A DNA stretch of 64,000 bases, taken from assembly GCF_012726265.1 (NCBI RefSeq), contig NZ_JAASAG010000007.1, forward strand, positions 62,001 through 126,000, in the 5' to 3' direction. The translations under genes were made by a program, and so were the position numbers. Origin of the DNA: Streptomyces sp. HNM0575 (GTDB lineage: Bacteria > Actinomycetota > Actinomycetes > Streptomycetales > Streptomycetaceae). A model generated the notes under the pieces. It saw only the letters and a list, made by a program, of their open reading frames with translations. It ran no database searches and had not been told where the DNA came from. Below, piece after piece: positions 33,649 to 42,592 of this stretch (within the stretch, counting starts at the first letter, position 1; each line of letters opens with the position of its first letter).

Positions 33649-33754
33649 GGCTGCTGCTCCTCGTCGGGCCGGAGGACGGCGGCCGTTGTGGGGGCGGCCT
33701 CCGATGGCTCGGATCCGGGCCGCGGGTAGACCCGGATGAAGATGACGGCCCGGA

Positions 33755-33793
33755 CGTTACCCATCGGTAGGGTCAGCGGGATAGGGGGTAACG
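33755..33793. promoter_or_regulatory. 8-bp inverted repeat upstream of the acyl-CoA ligase
   Basis: CGTTACCC at 33755-33762 and GGGTAACG at 33786-33793 form a perfect dyad with a 23-nt spacer, about 110 nt upstream of the ligase start on the minus strand. The left arm contains TAACGT in minus orientation, a possible -10. A regulator site is possible but unproven. Confidence 0.45.
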
Positions 33794-33947
33794 CTGAGAT
33801 GTCTGATGCGTCACACGACTCGGGTGCGTCTCCGAAATCCTAGTCCACGCACGCGCGGAGAGGGAAGTAACCGCAGGTGAGAAGGGGCCGGGGAGGGGGT
33901 GCGGGCGGGGGTGCCGCGAGAGCGGTGCTCCGCTCTAGGGTGTGCCC

Positions 33948-34709
33948 ATGCGAGTCCACGTGGTCAGCGATGTGCACGGAAACAGCCGCGACCTCGCGAA
34001 GGCGGGCGACGGCGCCGACGCGCTCGTCTGCCTGGGAGATCTCATCCTCTTCCTCGACTACGCCGATCACTCGCGGGGCATCTTCCCCGAGCTGTTCGGC
34101 GTCGAAAGCGCGGACCGCATAGTGGAGTTGCGCACAGCGCGGCGCTTCGCCGAGGCGCGCGAGTTCTCCGCGAGGCTCTGGGAGGGCATGGACCGGGCGG
34201 CGGCCACGGAGGCGGCGGTGCGAGGGCAGTACGCCGAGCTGTTCGCCGCGTTCCCGTCGCCCACGTACGCGACGTACGGCAACGTCGACATGCCGCCGCT
34301 GTGGCCGGAGTACGCCGGCGAGGGCACCACCGTCCTCGACGGCGAGACGGCGGACATCGGCGGGCTGCGGTTCGGCTTCGTCGGCGGAGGGCTGCGCACG
34401 CCCATGCGCACCCCGTACGAGATCGACGACGAGACGTACGCCGCGAAGGTCGAGGCGCTGGGCGAGGTGGATGTGCTGTGCTCCCATATCCCGCCCGACG
34501 TACCGGAGTTGTGCTACGACACCGTCGCGCGGCGCTTCGAGCGCGGCAGTGAGGCGCTGCTGCGCGCGCTGCGTTCGGTCCGGCCGCGCTTCCACCTCTT
34601 CGGGCACGTGCACCAGCCGCTGGTGCGGCGGATGCGGATCGGGCCGACGGAGTGCGTGAACGTGGGGCACTTCGCCGCGACCGGGACGCCCTGGGTGCTG
34701 GAGTGGTGA
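33948..34709 (+). CDS. Metallophosphoesterase family protein
   Basis: A 253-aa cytoplasmic calcineurin-like phosphoesterase. Metal-binding motifs appear in order: SDVHGN, CLGDLI, YGNVD (in place of GNHD), SHIPPD and FGHVHQP. The GNVD change (usual His replaced by Val) removes a common catalytic His. The ATG at 33948 has no Shine-Dalgarno, but TAGGGT ends exactly 6 nt upstream, the spacing for a leaderless transcript. It heads a run of same-direction genes leading to glkA. Substrate unknown. Confidence 0.85.
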   Translation: MRVHVVSDVHGNSRDLAKAGDGADALVCLGDLILFLDYADHSRGIFPELFGVESADRIVELRTARRFAEAREFSARLWEGMDRAAATEAAVRGQYAELFAAFPSPTYATYGNVDMPPLWPEYAGEGTTVLDGETADIGGLRFGFVGGGLRTPMRTPYEIDDETYAAKVEALGEVDVLCSHIPPDVPELCYDTVARRFERGSEALLRALRSVRPRFHLFGHVHQPLVRRMRIGPTECVNVGHFAATGTPWVLEW

Positions 34710-34855
34710 GCCCTCGCGCCGCGGGCGCCGGGCCACGGTGCACGGGTCGCGCGGGCCGCGGGCGGCAGGAGGCCGGTGGGTCCCCGGGGGCATACGCGCG
34801 GTAGCCTGCCAGCGGGAATCGGGGACCGCGCGCAGCATATGGAGGAGCCACGGCG

Positions 34856-35332
34856 ATGGCGGAACACACCAGCTCGAACATCACCATCGATGCGGCGCCC
34901 GAAGCCGTGATGGGAGTGATCGCCGATTTCGCCCGCTACCCGGAGTGGACGGGCGAGGTGAAGGAGGCCGAGGTGCTCTGCGAGGACTCCCAGGGCAGGG
35001 CCGAGCAGGTCAGGCTGCTGCTGGACGCGGGGGCCATCAAGGACGAACACACCCTGGCCTACGAGTGGATCGGCGAGCACGAGGTCCGCTGGTCCCTGGT
35101 GAAGTCCCAGATGCTGCGCGAACTGGACGGCGTCTACCGGCTGTCGCCGGTGGCCGGAGGCGAACGCACCGAGGTCACCTATCAGTTGACCGTCGACGTC
35201 AAGATCCCGATGCTCGGGATGATCAAGCGCAAGGCCGAGAAGGTCATCATCGACCGTGCGCTGTCCGGCCTGAAGAAGCGCGTCGAGTCGGGCGGCGGCG
35301 CCGGCACGGGCGCGGACCCCGCCAAAGGCTGA
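34856..35332 (+). CDS. SRPBCC (polyketide cyclase/dehydrase-like) family protein
   Basis: A 158-aa helix-grip protein. It begins with the family pattern SNITIDAAPEAVMGVIADFARYPEWTGEVKEAEV, seen here in overlapping parts, and has a C-terminal amphipathic helix. The fold makes a hydrophobic pocket for lipids, polyketides or steroids. ATG with GGAGGAG 8 nt upstream. It is followed after 7 nt by the ArsA-like ATPase, and this pairing suggests they act together, perhaps on a hydrophobic ligand or membrane protein. No ligand can be named. Confidence 0.88.
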   Translation: MAEHTSSNITIDAAPEAVMGVIADFARYPEWTGEVKEAEVLCEDSQGRAEQVRLLLDAGAIKDEHTLAYEWIGEHEVRWSLVKSQMLRELDGVYRLSPVAGGERTEVTYQLTVDVKIPMLGMIKRKAEKVIIDRALSGLKKRVESGGGAGTGADPAKG

Positions 35333-35339
35333 CGCGCGG

Positions 35340-36860
35340 GTGCACGCGGCGGAGGGCGGGGCGGACGACCGCGGCCACCACGACCACCGGGGCGGCGGGA
35401 GCGGCCGGGACGGCCGGAGCGGTTCGCACGAGGACGGTTCGCTCGGGGACGCTTCCCACCAGGACGGTTCGCGCGGACCGTCGTCGCGCGCACAGGACGC
35501 GGGGACGGCACCGGGTGCGCCCGGAGCTGAGGCGCGCGCACAGGACCACGGCCGCGGCACGGACGCCGGCACCTCCTCGCGCGGCCCGCGGATGCTGCTG
35601 GTCACCGGCGCCGGCGGGGCGGGACGTACGACCGTCGCCGCGGCGAGCGCCGTGTCCGCCGCCCGCGACGGCAGCCGCACGCTGCTGCTGAGCGGCGAGG
35701 AGCCCGCGGTCCTGGAGGCCGTGCTGGGTACGCCCGAGGGCGCCCTGCGCGAGGGCGGAGCGGCGGCGGTACCGGGCACTGACGGGCGCCTGTACGCGGC
35801 CCGTACCGCTACGGACGAGCGCTTCCGCGCCGCCGCGGTCTCCTTGCAGGAGCGCGGCCGCAAGGTGCTCGAACTCCTCGGCTCGGACCCGCTGGACGGG
35901 GACGAGCTGACCGAACTGCCCGGCTCGGCGGACTTCGCGTTGCTCGGCGCGGTGCGCGCCGCGCACGCGGCGGGGGATTGGGACGCCGTCGTCGTCGATC
36001 TGCCGCACACGCCCGAGGCGCTGCGGACCCTGGCTCTCCCCGCGCAGCTGCGCCGCTATCTGCGCAGGCTCCTGCCCGCCGAGCGACAGGCCGCGCGTGC
36101 GCTGCGGCCCGCGCTGGCACAGCTGGTGGGCATACCGATGCCGACCGACGCGCTCTACTCGGGCGCCGCCCGCTGGGACGCCGGACTCGCCGACGTACAG
36201 GGCCTGTTGGAGTCGCCGGCCGTCTCCGTGCGGCTCGTCGCCGAGCCCGGCCCGCTCGCCGCGGAGGCGCTGCGCGTGGGCCGGGCCGGACTGGGCCTGT
36301 ACGGGCTGCCGTTGGCGGCGGTCGTCGCCAACAGGGTGCTCCCGTCCGGGAGTCGGGACACCTGGACGGCCTCGCTGTCCGGGCGGCAGCAGACGGTGCT
36401 GAAGGCGTGGCGCGAGGAGTACGGGGCCGAGGGCGTGCCGGTCTGCGAACTCCCGCATCTGGGACGGGAACCGCGAGGAGCGGACGATCTGCTGCGCCTC
36501 GCCGGGAGCTTCTCCGGGGACGCCGCCGCAGGCACCGCACAGGACGTCGGCGAGGACGCCGCGGAGGGTGCCGGCGAGGGCGTCCCCCAGGGCATCGTCG
36601 AGGGCGTCGTCGAGGACCGGATCGCCGCCGACGGCCTGCTGGTGTGGCGGCTGGCGCTCCCCGCGGTCCGCAAGGAGGAGCTGGAACTCGTGCGCCGCGG
36701 GGACGAGTTGATCCTCGGCTTCGGTCCGTACCGGCGGGTGCTCCCGCTGCCCTCGGCGCTGCGCAGATGCCGGGTCGTGGGCGCCTCCCTGGACCGCGGG
36801 GAACTGCGGGTCCGCTGCGCTCCGGATCCGGCGCTGTGGCCGGAGGGCACGGGCCGCTGA
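35340..36860 (+). CDS. ArsA-like ATPase with degenerate P-loop
   Basis: A 506-aa protein with a His/Gly/Asp-rich disordered N-terminus (1-80), then an ArsA/GET3-type SIMIBI fold. The deviant Walker A should read KGGxGKTT; here it is AGGAGRTT (about residues 91-98), so both lysines are lost. Switch II remains recognisable as VVVDLPHTPEALRTLALP, and a C-terminal HSP20-like beta domain is likely (LVWRLALPAVRKEELELVRRGDEL in part). It may bind nucleotide weakly or act as a scaffold. The GTG start is uncertain because the N-terminus is low complexity. It follows the SRPBCC gene closely. Confidence 0.8.
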   Translation: MHAAEGGADDRGHHDHRGGGSGRDGRSGSHEDGSLGDASHQDGSRGPSSRAQDAGTAPGAPGAEARAQDHGRGTDAGTSSRGPRMLLVTGAGGAGRTTVAAASAVSAARDGSRTLLLSGEEPAVLEAVLGTPEGALREGGAAAVPGTDGRLYAARTATDERFRAAAVSLQERGRKVLELLGSDPLDGDELTELPGSADFALLGAVRAAHAAGDWDAVVVDLPHTPEALRTLALPAQLRRYLRRLLPAERQAARALRPALAQLVGIPMPTDALYSGAARWDAGLADVQGLLESPAVSVRLVAEPGPLAAEALRVGRAGLGLYGLPLAAVVANRVLPSGSRDTWTASLSGRQQTVLKAWREEYGAEGVPVCELPHLGREPRGADDLLRLAGSFSGDAAAGTAQDVGEDAAEGAGEGVPQGIVEGVVEDRIAADGLLVWRLALPAVRKEELELVRRGDELILGFGPYRRVLPLPSALRRCRVVGASLDRGELRVRCAPDPALWPEGTGR

Positions 36861-36879
36861 GCGGGCCCCGTACGAGGGC

Positions 36880-36935
36880 TGCGAGTACACGGGGGTCGAG
36901 GCTGCGAGTACACCGGGTACGAGGGCCGCGCAGGG
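36880..36935 (+). repeat. Imperfect direct repeat after the ArsA-like gene
   Basis: GGCTGCGAGTACAC occurs at about 36887 and 36909 within the 211-bp gap before the DUF5304-type gene, with TACGAGGGC flanking copies. No function is evident. Confidence 0.45.
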
Positions 36936-37071
36936 CCGCGTGTGCCCCGGCACCGGCCGGTCCCATGGGCTCTCTCCGCCGCTCTCCGTGCTGCGCCTGT
37001 TCGGGTAACGTCGGAACACGGGCCGACGGACACGAGTCGGCCGTCCTCCCTTCCGCCGTAGGAGCGCCGCC

Positions 37072-37788
37072 ATGAGCGAGCCCCCCGAGCCCCCCGAGTC
37101 CGCTGAGTCCGTTGGGTCCACCGGCTCCGCCCGGTCCGCAGAGCCGGCCGGGCCTGTCGAGTACGAGGCACAGACCCCGCCCGACGCCGACGCCTGGGCC
37201 ACCGCCTGCGAGGAGGACCTGAACGCGGAGAAGGCCCGCCGCCGCGCGGAGCAGGGACAGCAGTACGGCAGCGCGGCGGAGGAGCTGCGGCGTCTCGCGG
37301 ACGCGGTCTCCGAGAAGGTGGCGGAGCTGGGCAGGCCCTTCGGCGGCACGCTGGCCTCGGCCGCGGCCCAGAGCGTCGCACAGCAGCTGATCACGCAGGC
37401 GAAGGCGGCGGTGGAGCCCGTCGTCGAGCGCAACCCGCAGATCTTCGACCATCTCGCCGCAGCCGGCGGCGAACTGCTCGCCGCCTACCGTGCCGCCGTG
37501 CAGGACGCGGAGGGACGCTGGACGGCCGGCCCCCAGGACACCCGGAGCACACCCGGCACCGGGAGCACACCCGGCACCTCCGCCCCGGACGAGCGGCGGG
37601 GGAGCGTCACGTACGGGCCGTCCGCCGGAATAGAGCGCATCGACCTGGACAAGGATCCTGGAGAGCCCGCCGGTTCCGGGGACACCGACGGCGGGAGCGG
37701 CGGCACCGGCGGCACCCGCAGCACCGGCGACAGGGGCGAGAAGGGCGACGGCGGCCGGAGCGACGGGGGCGAGGAGCGCGGGCGCTGA
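37072..37788 (+). CDS. DUF5304-like protein upstream of glkA
   Basis: A 238-aa cytoplasmic protein with acidic, Pro/Ser-rich ends and a helical core (about 40-145). The core reads DADAWATACEEDLNAEKARR, then SEKVAELGRPFGGTLASAA and LITQAKAAVEPVVERNPQIFDHL. It resembles the protein encoded just before glucokinase in other Streptomyces. No catalytic motif is visible. ATG has AGGAG 7 nt upstream, and TAACGT at 37006-37011 may be its -10. The constant proximity to glkA invites a link with glucose kinase regulation, which is inference. Confidence 0.75.
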   Translation: MSEPPEPPESAESVGSTGSARSAEPAGPVEYEAQTPPDADAWATACEEDLNAEKARRRAEQGQQYGSAAEELRRLADAVSEKVAELGRPFGGTLASAAAQSVAQQLITQAKAAVEPVVERNPQIFDHLAAAGGELLAAYRAAVQDAEGRWTAGPQDTRSTPGTGSTPGTSAPDERRGSVTYGPSAGIERIDLDKDPGEPAGSGDTDGGSGGTGGTRSTGDRGEKGDGGRSDGGEERGR

Positions 37789-37882
37789 CGGTACGGGCCG
37801 GGCCAAAGCTCAGGACCGGGCGGCACGGCCCCTCCGGTACGGTGTTCCGCGGCGGGGTAGGACCGGAAATACCGAGGGACAC

Positions 37883-38824
37883 ATGGGACTCACTATCGGC
37901 GTCGACATCGGCGGCACCAAGATCGCAGCCGGAGTCGTCGATGAGCACGGCACGATCCTGGAAACCAGCACCGTGCCCACCCCGCCCACGGCGGAGGGCG
38001 TGATCGACGCCATCGCCGACGCGGTACGGGATGCCAGCTCCGAGCACGAGGTGGACGCCGTGGGCATCGGCGCTCCCGGCTACGTCGACGACAAGCGGGC
38101 CACCGTACTCTTCACGCCGAACCTGACCTGGCGCCACGAGGCCCTGAAGGACAAGGTCGAGCAGCGCATCGGACTCCCGGTCGTGATCGAGAACGACGCC
38201 AACGCGGCCGCCTGGGGCGAGTACAAGTTCGGCGTGGGCACCGGACATGAGGACGTCGTCTGCATCACCATCGGCACCGGTCTCGGCGGCGGCGTGATCA
38301 TCGGGGGCAGGCTGCACCGTGGCCGCTTCGGCGTCGCAGCCGAGTTCGGGCACATCCGGATGGTTCCCGACGGGCTGCTGTGCGGCTGCGGCAACCAGGG
38401 CTGCTGGGAGCAGTACGCGTCGGGCAGCGCGCTCGTGCGGTACGCACAGCAGCGCGCCACGGCCACGCCGGAGAACGCCACGGTCCTCCTGGAGCTCGGC
38501 GACGGCACCCCCGAGGGCATCGAGGGCAAGCACATCAGCGAGGCGGCCCGCCGCGGCTGTCCCGTCGCCGTGGACTCCTTCCGGGAGCTGGCGCGCTGGG
38601 CGGGCGCGGGCCTCGCGGACCTCGCGTCGCTCTTCGACCCGGGGGCGTTCATCGTCGGCGGCGGAGTCTCCGACGAGGGCGACCTCGTGCTCGACCCCAT
38701 CCGTAAGTCCTACCGGCGCTGGCTCGTGGGCAGTCGCTGGCGTCCGCACGCCGAGGTGCTCGCGGCCCAACTGGGCGGCCGGGCAGGCATGGTGGGCGTC
38801 GCCGACCTCGCGCGGCAGGGCTGA
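37883..38824 (+). CDS. glkA: Glucokinase, ROK family
   Basis: A 313-aa ROK-family kinase that phosphorylates glucose with ATP and, in Streptomyces, is required for carbon catabolite repression. Motifs: ATP-binding DIGGTKIAAGVVD (about 8-20), ENDANAAAWGE, the TIGTGLGGG phosphate loop, and the ROK zinc site EFGHIRMVPDGLLCGCGNQG with following C, giving the His plus three Cys set. ATG follows GAGGGA closely, and TAGGAC at 37858 may be a -10. It is last in a same-strand run with the DUF5304-type gene. Confidence 0.95.
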   Translation: MGLTIGVDIGGTKIAAGVVDEHGTILETSTVPTPPTAEGVIDAIADAVRDASSEHEVDAVGIGAPGYVDDKRATVLFTPNLTWRHEALKDKVEQRIGLPVVIENDANAAAWGEYKFGVGTGHEDVVCITIGTGLGGGVIIGGRLHRGRFGVAAEFGHIRMVPDGLLCGCGNQGCWEQYASGSALVRYAQQRATATPENATVLLELGDGTPEGIEGKHISEAARRGCPVAVDSFRELARWAGAGLADLASLFDPGAFIVGGGVSDEGDLVLDPIRKSYRRWLVGSRWRPHAEVLAAQLGGRAGMVGVADLARQG

Positions 38825-38936
38825 CCGCACGCGACGGGCCCGCCGTCCACGGGCCGGCGCTCCACCTGAGGTGCGGCCCCGGCCACGGGGGCGGATGAAG
38901 CGGAACGACCGACGAATGTGAGTGTGAACCGCGCCG

Positions 38937-39719
38937 ATGACGCTCGCGGATCTGCCCGCAGGACGTACGGAGCCCGACGGTTCGGCCGTCGTCCGCCTGC
39001 TCAGCTACAACATCCGCTCCATGCGGGACGACCGGAGGGCGCTCGCCCGGGTCATCCGGGCGTGCGCCCCCGACGTGGTGTGCGTACAGGAGGCGCCGCG
39101 GTTCTTCCGCTGGCGCAAGCACGCCGCGTGGCTCGCGCGCGAGTGCGGCCTGGTCTATGTGACGGGAGGCGCGCCCGCCACGGGCCCGATGATCCTGGCC
39201 TCGCTGCGGGCCACGGTCGTACGCGCCGAGGACGTGCTGCTGCCGCACACGCCCGGCCTGCACCGGCGGGGCTTCGCCACGGCGGTACTGCGGTTCGGGA
39301 CGTCGGCGCGGCTGGGGGTGCTCAGCTGCCATCTGAGCCTCCAGACCGATGAGCGGCAGGCACAGGGCCGCATGCTGCTCGACCGGCTCGCGGCCCTGGA
39401 CGCACGGCACACGGTGGCGGCCGGCGACCTCAACGAACGCCCCCGTGGCCGTACTTTCCGCCGTCTCGCGGGCGCGCTCCAGGACGGGTGGGCGGTGGCG
39501 CCGTGGGGCGGCGAGCACACGTCGACGCCCGTCCGTCCGCATCAGCGCATCGACGCGGTGCTGGCATCGGAGGGCGTCGAGGTGCTCGGCTGCGGCGTCC
39601 CGGACGGGCTGGACGGAGTCTCGGCGGACGACCTGCGGGCCGCCACCGATCACCTGCCCGTGCTGGCGGCGCTGCGGGTGCCCGCCGAGGCGGCGGAGCC
39701 CGCCGAGCCGCCGGAATAG
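38937..39719 (+). CDS. Endonuclease/exonuclease/phosphatase family protein
   Basis: A 260-aa EEP-fold enzyme. The ordered motifs are LLSYNIRSMRDDR, VCVQEAPRFF (metal-binding Glu), GDLNERPRG and the C-terminal DHLPVLAAL (catalytic Asp-His). No signal peptide is visible, so it probably acts in the cytoplasm on nucleic acid or a phosphoester. The start ATG is set by an in-frame stop 12 nt upstream; there is no strong Shine-Dalgarno. Its last codons (PAEPPE) run into an 18-bp tandem repeat tract. Confidence 0.85.
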   Translation: MTLADLPAGRTEPDGSAVVRLLSYNIRSMRDDRRALARVIRACAPDVVCVQEAPRFFRWRKHAAWLARECGLVYVTGGAPATGPMILASLRATVVRAEDVLLPHTPGLHRRGFATAVLRFGTSARLGVLSCHLSLQTDERQAQGRMLLDRLAALDARHTVAAGDLNERPRGRTFRRLAGALQDGWAVAPWGGEHTSTPVRPHQRIDAVLASEGVEVLGCGVPDGLDGVSADDLRAATDHLPVLAALRVPAEAAEPAEPPE

Positions 39720-39808
39720 GCCGGGGCGCCGGAATGGACCGGGGCGCCGGAATGGGCCGGGCCGCCTGAGACGGCTGGGCCGCCGGAGCCGGACGGGCCG
39801 CCTGAGAC
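39719..39808. repeat. 18-bp tandem repeats after the EEP-family gene
   Basis: Five consecutive 18-bp units begin at 39719: two of the form GRCCGGGGCGCCGGAATG and three of the form GGCYGGGCCGCCKGAGMC, with small changes. The tract starts at the stop codon and continues a similar motif in the last codons. It fills most of the gap to the convergent gene. Confidence 0.75.
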
Positions 39809-39863
39809 CCGGGTCTGACGAGGCCTCACGCGCGCGCTCCTCCCGCACTCCGGGATGACGCGC

Positions 39864-40613
39864 TCACACCACGGCGCCACGGCCCGGGTCGTCCCAGTCG
39901 TCCTCGTCCCGCCCGTCGCGCATGCGGGCAACGAGGGTGGCGAAGCCGCCCAGGAAGCCGCCGACGCCCAGCGTCGCGATCCACCAGGTCAGCTCCTGCT
40001 GGAAGACCACCATGAAGATGAGCAGCAGCGGCCCGCCCAGCACCGCGAGCCACGCGAACTTCGCCGTGGTGTCGGGCTGCGGCAGCGGCGGCGGCTCCGG
40101 CGGTACGAAGTGGCCCTCGTCGTCCTCTTCGCCCGCGCCGTCCGGCTCGTCGTCCGCGGACGGCAGGCTCCAGTCGCGGGGACCGGAGCCCGCAGAGTAG
40201 ACCGTGAAGCTGCGTACGGACGTACCGCCCTCGTCGCCCTCGCCGTCCCCGTCGGGGCGGGAGCCGGGAGCGGGGCGGGCCGCGGTGCCGGTGCGCGCGT
40301 CGCCCCCGGGCTCGGCGGGCGCCATGTCCTCGGCCTTCGGATGGTCTCCGTACGCGGCGACGATCTGCTCCCAGGCGGCCTCCTCGTCCAGGGGCAGCGG
40401 CGCTTCGCCGCTCCCGTCGGGGTCCTCACCGCCGGCAGCGGTCCCTTCACCGCCCGGTCTTTCCGCACCGGCCGCACTTCCCGCGCCGCCCGCACTTCCC
40501 GCACCGGCCGTGTCGCCGGTGCCTCCCGTTCCGGTCCCGGTCCCGTCGCCGCGGGTCTCGTCCCGGTCGTCCTCGCCGTGGTCGTGGTCCTCCGCGCCGG
40601 GGTTACGCACCAT
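39864..40613 (-). CDS. Acidic membrane protein of unknown function
   Basis: A 249-aa protein. The first 165 residues are disordered, rich in Gly, Asp, Glu and Thr. Residues 60-100 include an ordered segment LPLDEEAAWEQIVAAYGDHP. Near the C-terminus are two hydrophobic helices (FAWLAVLGGPLLLIFMVVF and WWIATLGVGGFLGGFATLV) ending in an acidic tail. The start ATG (or the adjacent GTG) overlaps the end of the upstream esterase gene by 11 nt, indicating co-transcription. No family recognised with confidence. Confidence 0.72.
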   Translation of the reverse strand: MVRNPGAEDHDHGEDDRDETRGDGTGTGTGGTGDTAGAGSAGGAGSAAGAERPGGEGTAAGGEDPDGSGEAPLPLDEEAAWEQIVAAYGDHPKAEDMAPAEPGGDARTGTAARPAPGSRPDGDGEGDEGGTSVRSFTVYSAGSGPRDWSLPSADDEPDGAGEEDDEGHFVPPEPPPLPQPDTTAKFAWLAVLGGPLLLIFMVVFQQELTWWIATLGVGGFLGGFATLVARMRDGRDEDDWDDPGRGAVV

Positions 40614-41391
40614 CGCCAGCCGTCTCCGTCTCCGTCTGCGTCCTCTTCGCGCCGAGCCGGGTGATGAATCCGTAGGAGTCCGCGAAGATGCGCTCCGCGT
40701 CGTGGTCGAGAGTGGCGACGTGGTAGCTGTCCTCCAGGACGGTCTCGGTCACGTCGCCCGACGAGACCTTGCCGAGCACCAGCGCCGAGTCGGACGGCGG
40801 CACCACGTGGTCGTTCCTGCTGTGCATCACGAGCAGCGGCTGCGTCACCTGCGGCAGTTCGCCGCGCACGCGGCGGAACAGGTCACGGAGCGAGTACGCG
40901 GCCTGGGTCGGCACCCGCTCGTAACCCACCTCCTGCGCATGGGGTTTGGCGATGTCGCTCGCGATGCCCTTCGCCGAGCGGAGCAGGAAGCGGCCCAGTG
41001 GCAGCGCGTACCCCTGGAACCGCGGGAACGTCACCGCGGGATTGACCACGGCGACGCCGCTCACCGCGTCCCCGTGGTACGCGGCCAGCCGCAGCGCGAG
41101 CGCGCCGCCCATGGACAGGCCGCAGACGAAGACCTGTTCGCACTGGCGGCTCAGCGAGCGCAGCTCGCGGTCCACCGTCGCGTACCAGTCCTGCCACCCC
41201 GTGACGGCCAGGTCCTCCCAGCGCGTGCCGTGCCCCGGCAGAAGCGGAAGGGAGACCGTGAGCCCCTTCGCGGCCAGGTGGTCGGCCCATGGGCGCACGG
41301 ACTGAGGGGAGCCGGTGAACCCGTGGCACACCAGGACGCCCGTCTCGGATCCGTCATGACGCATGGGCTCGGCCCCGGGAAGGATGGACAC
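40603..41391 (-). CDS. Alpha/beta-hydrolase esterase/lipase
   Basis: A 262-aa cytoplasmic serine hydrolase related to carboxylesterases and monoacylglycerol lipases. The oxyanion motif HGFTGSP, nucleophile Ser93 in GLSMGG, acid in HSRNDHVVP and His in DSYHVATLDHD form a complete triad. GTG at 41389-41391 has GGAGG 5 nt upstream, which decides the start over longer frames. It is divergent from plsC and overlaps the downstream acidic membrane protein. The lipid setting suggests acyl-ester substrates. Confidence 0.9.
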   Translation of the reverse strand: MSILPGAEPMRHDGSETGVLVCHGFTGSPQSVRPWADHLAAKGLTVSLPLLPGHGTRWEDLAVTGWQDWYATVDRELRSLSRQCEQVFVCGLSMGGALALRLAAYHGDAVSGVAVVNPAVTFPRFQGYALPLGRFLLRSAKGIASDIAKPHAQEVGYERVPTQAAYSLRDLFRRVRGELPQVTQPLLVMHSRNDHVVPPSDSALVLGKVSSGDVTETVLEDSYHVATLDHDAERIFADSYGFITRLGAKRTQTETETAGDGA

Positions 41392-41664
41392 TTCGGCCTC
41401 CAGCCGGTCGGTATCGAGTCGGTGTCGACGTCGGTGGGCGCTGTGCTGGCTGTGCAAGTCCTGCTGCCGGTGGTTCGGTTGCTTCGGGTGCCGACTGCGC
41501 TCGGGGTCCGCTCGCAAGCAGCCGGTGTGCGGGCGTACGAGCGGGCGAGTGCCAGCCTACGCGTGGGGGCCGGACGCCGGGTAGTTCAGCACTGCCCTAC
41601 GCGGCAGCGCTCCTTCCGCGACGGCGAGATAGGGTCGCCGTGTCGGGAACAGGAGGTCCTCGGG

Positions 41665-42513
41665 TTGTTCTACGGAGCGATGAAACTGTCGGTGGGCAAC
41701 GGGCTCAAGCTTGCCTTCCGGCCCTGGGTCGAGGGGCTCGAGCACGTTCCCGCCGAGGGGCCGGCCATCCTCGCCAGCAACCATCTGTCGTTCTCCGACT
41801 CCTTCTTCCTGCCCGCGGTGCTCGACCGCAAGGTCACCTTCATCGCCAAGGCCGAGTACTTCACGTCGCCCGGTGTGAAGGGCAAGCTCACGGCCGCCTT
41901 CTTCAAGGGCGTGGGGCAGCTGCCGGTGGACCGGTCCGGTGCACGCGGCGCGGGAGAGGCCGCGATCCGCAGCGGGCTCGAAGTCCTCGCGAACGGCGAG
42001 CTGTTCGGCATCTACCCGGAGGGCACGCGCTCGCCCGACGGCCGCCTCTACCGCGGCAAGCCCGGCGGGCTGGCGCGGGTCGCGCTGCGCTCGGGAGCGC
42101 CCGTGCTGCCCGTGGCGATGGTCGACACCGAGAAGATCCAGCCGCCCGGGCAGGTCATGCCCAAGCTGATGCGCCCGGGCATCAGGATCGGCGAGCCGAT
42201 GGACTTCAGCCGCTATCAAGGCATGGAGAACGACCGCTTCATCCAGCGGGCCCTCACCGACGAGGTCATGTACGAGATCATGCGCCTCTCCGGCCAGGAG
42301 TACGTCGACATGTACGCCACCGCCGCCAAGCGCCAGCTCGCCGAGGAGGCCAAGCGGCAGACCGAGGCGGAGCGGACCGTGAAGGAAGCGGAACGGGAGG
42401 CCGGGAAGGCCCGGCAGGGGGACCAGGGCGCGGTGCGTCCCGGGGGCGCCGGGCCCGCGGGCAGGCTCGCGGCGGTCAGGCGCAAGTGGAACGAGCGTGA
42501 CCGCGCGGCGTAG
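41665..42513 (+). CDS. plsC: 1-acyl-sn-glycerol-3-phosphate acyltransferase
   Basis: A 282-aa membrane-associated acyltransferase that makes phosphatidic acid. Family motifs: SNHLSFSD (HX4D catalytic pair), FFKGVGQLPVDR, IYPEGTRSPDG and VLPVAMV. The C-terminal 45 residues are a charged helix. I place the start at TTG 41665-41667, because AGGAGG lies 8 nt upstream and homologues begin FYGAMKL; the frame is open much further upstream but without a start signal. TAGGGT at 41630-41635 is a plausible -10. Confidence 0.9.
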   Translation: MFYGAMKLSVGNGLKLAFRPWVEGLEHVPAEGPAILASNHLSFSDSFFLPAVLDRKVTFIAKAEYFTSPGVKGKLTAAFFKGVGQLPVDRSGARGAGEAAIRSGLEVLANGELFGIYPEGTRSPDGRLYRGKPGGLARVALRSGAPVLPVAMVDTEKIQPPGQVMPKLMRPGIRIGEPMDFSRYQGMENDRFIQRALTDEVMYEIMRLSGQEYVDMYATAAKRQLAEEAKRQTEAERTVKEAEREAGKARQGDQGAVRPGGAGPAGRLAAVRRKWNERDRAA

Positions 42514-42592
42514 ACGCGAGCACGCGGCAGCACGAGGACCTGTGCACATACGGGCAAGCGCGGAGGGCCCCGCACGGGGACGCACACACGGG

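Noticed and set aside
40204..41664. Long open frame upstream of plsC in the same frame
   Set aside because: It is antisense to the esterase and acidic membrane protein genes; the Shine-Dalgarno at 41651 marks the real start.
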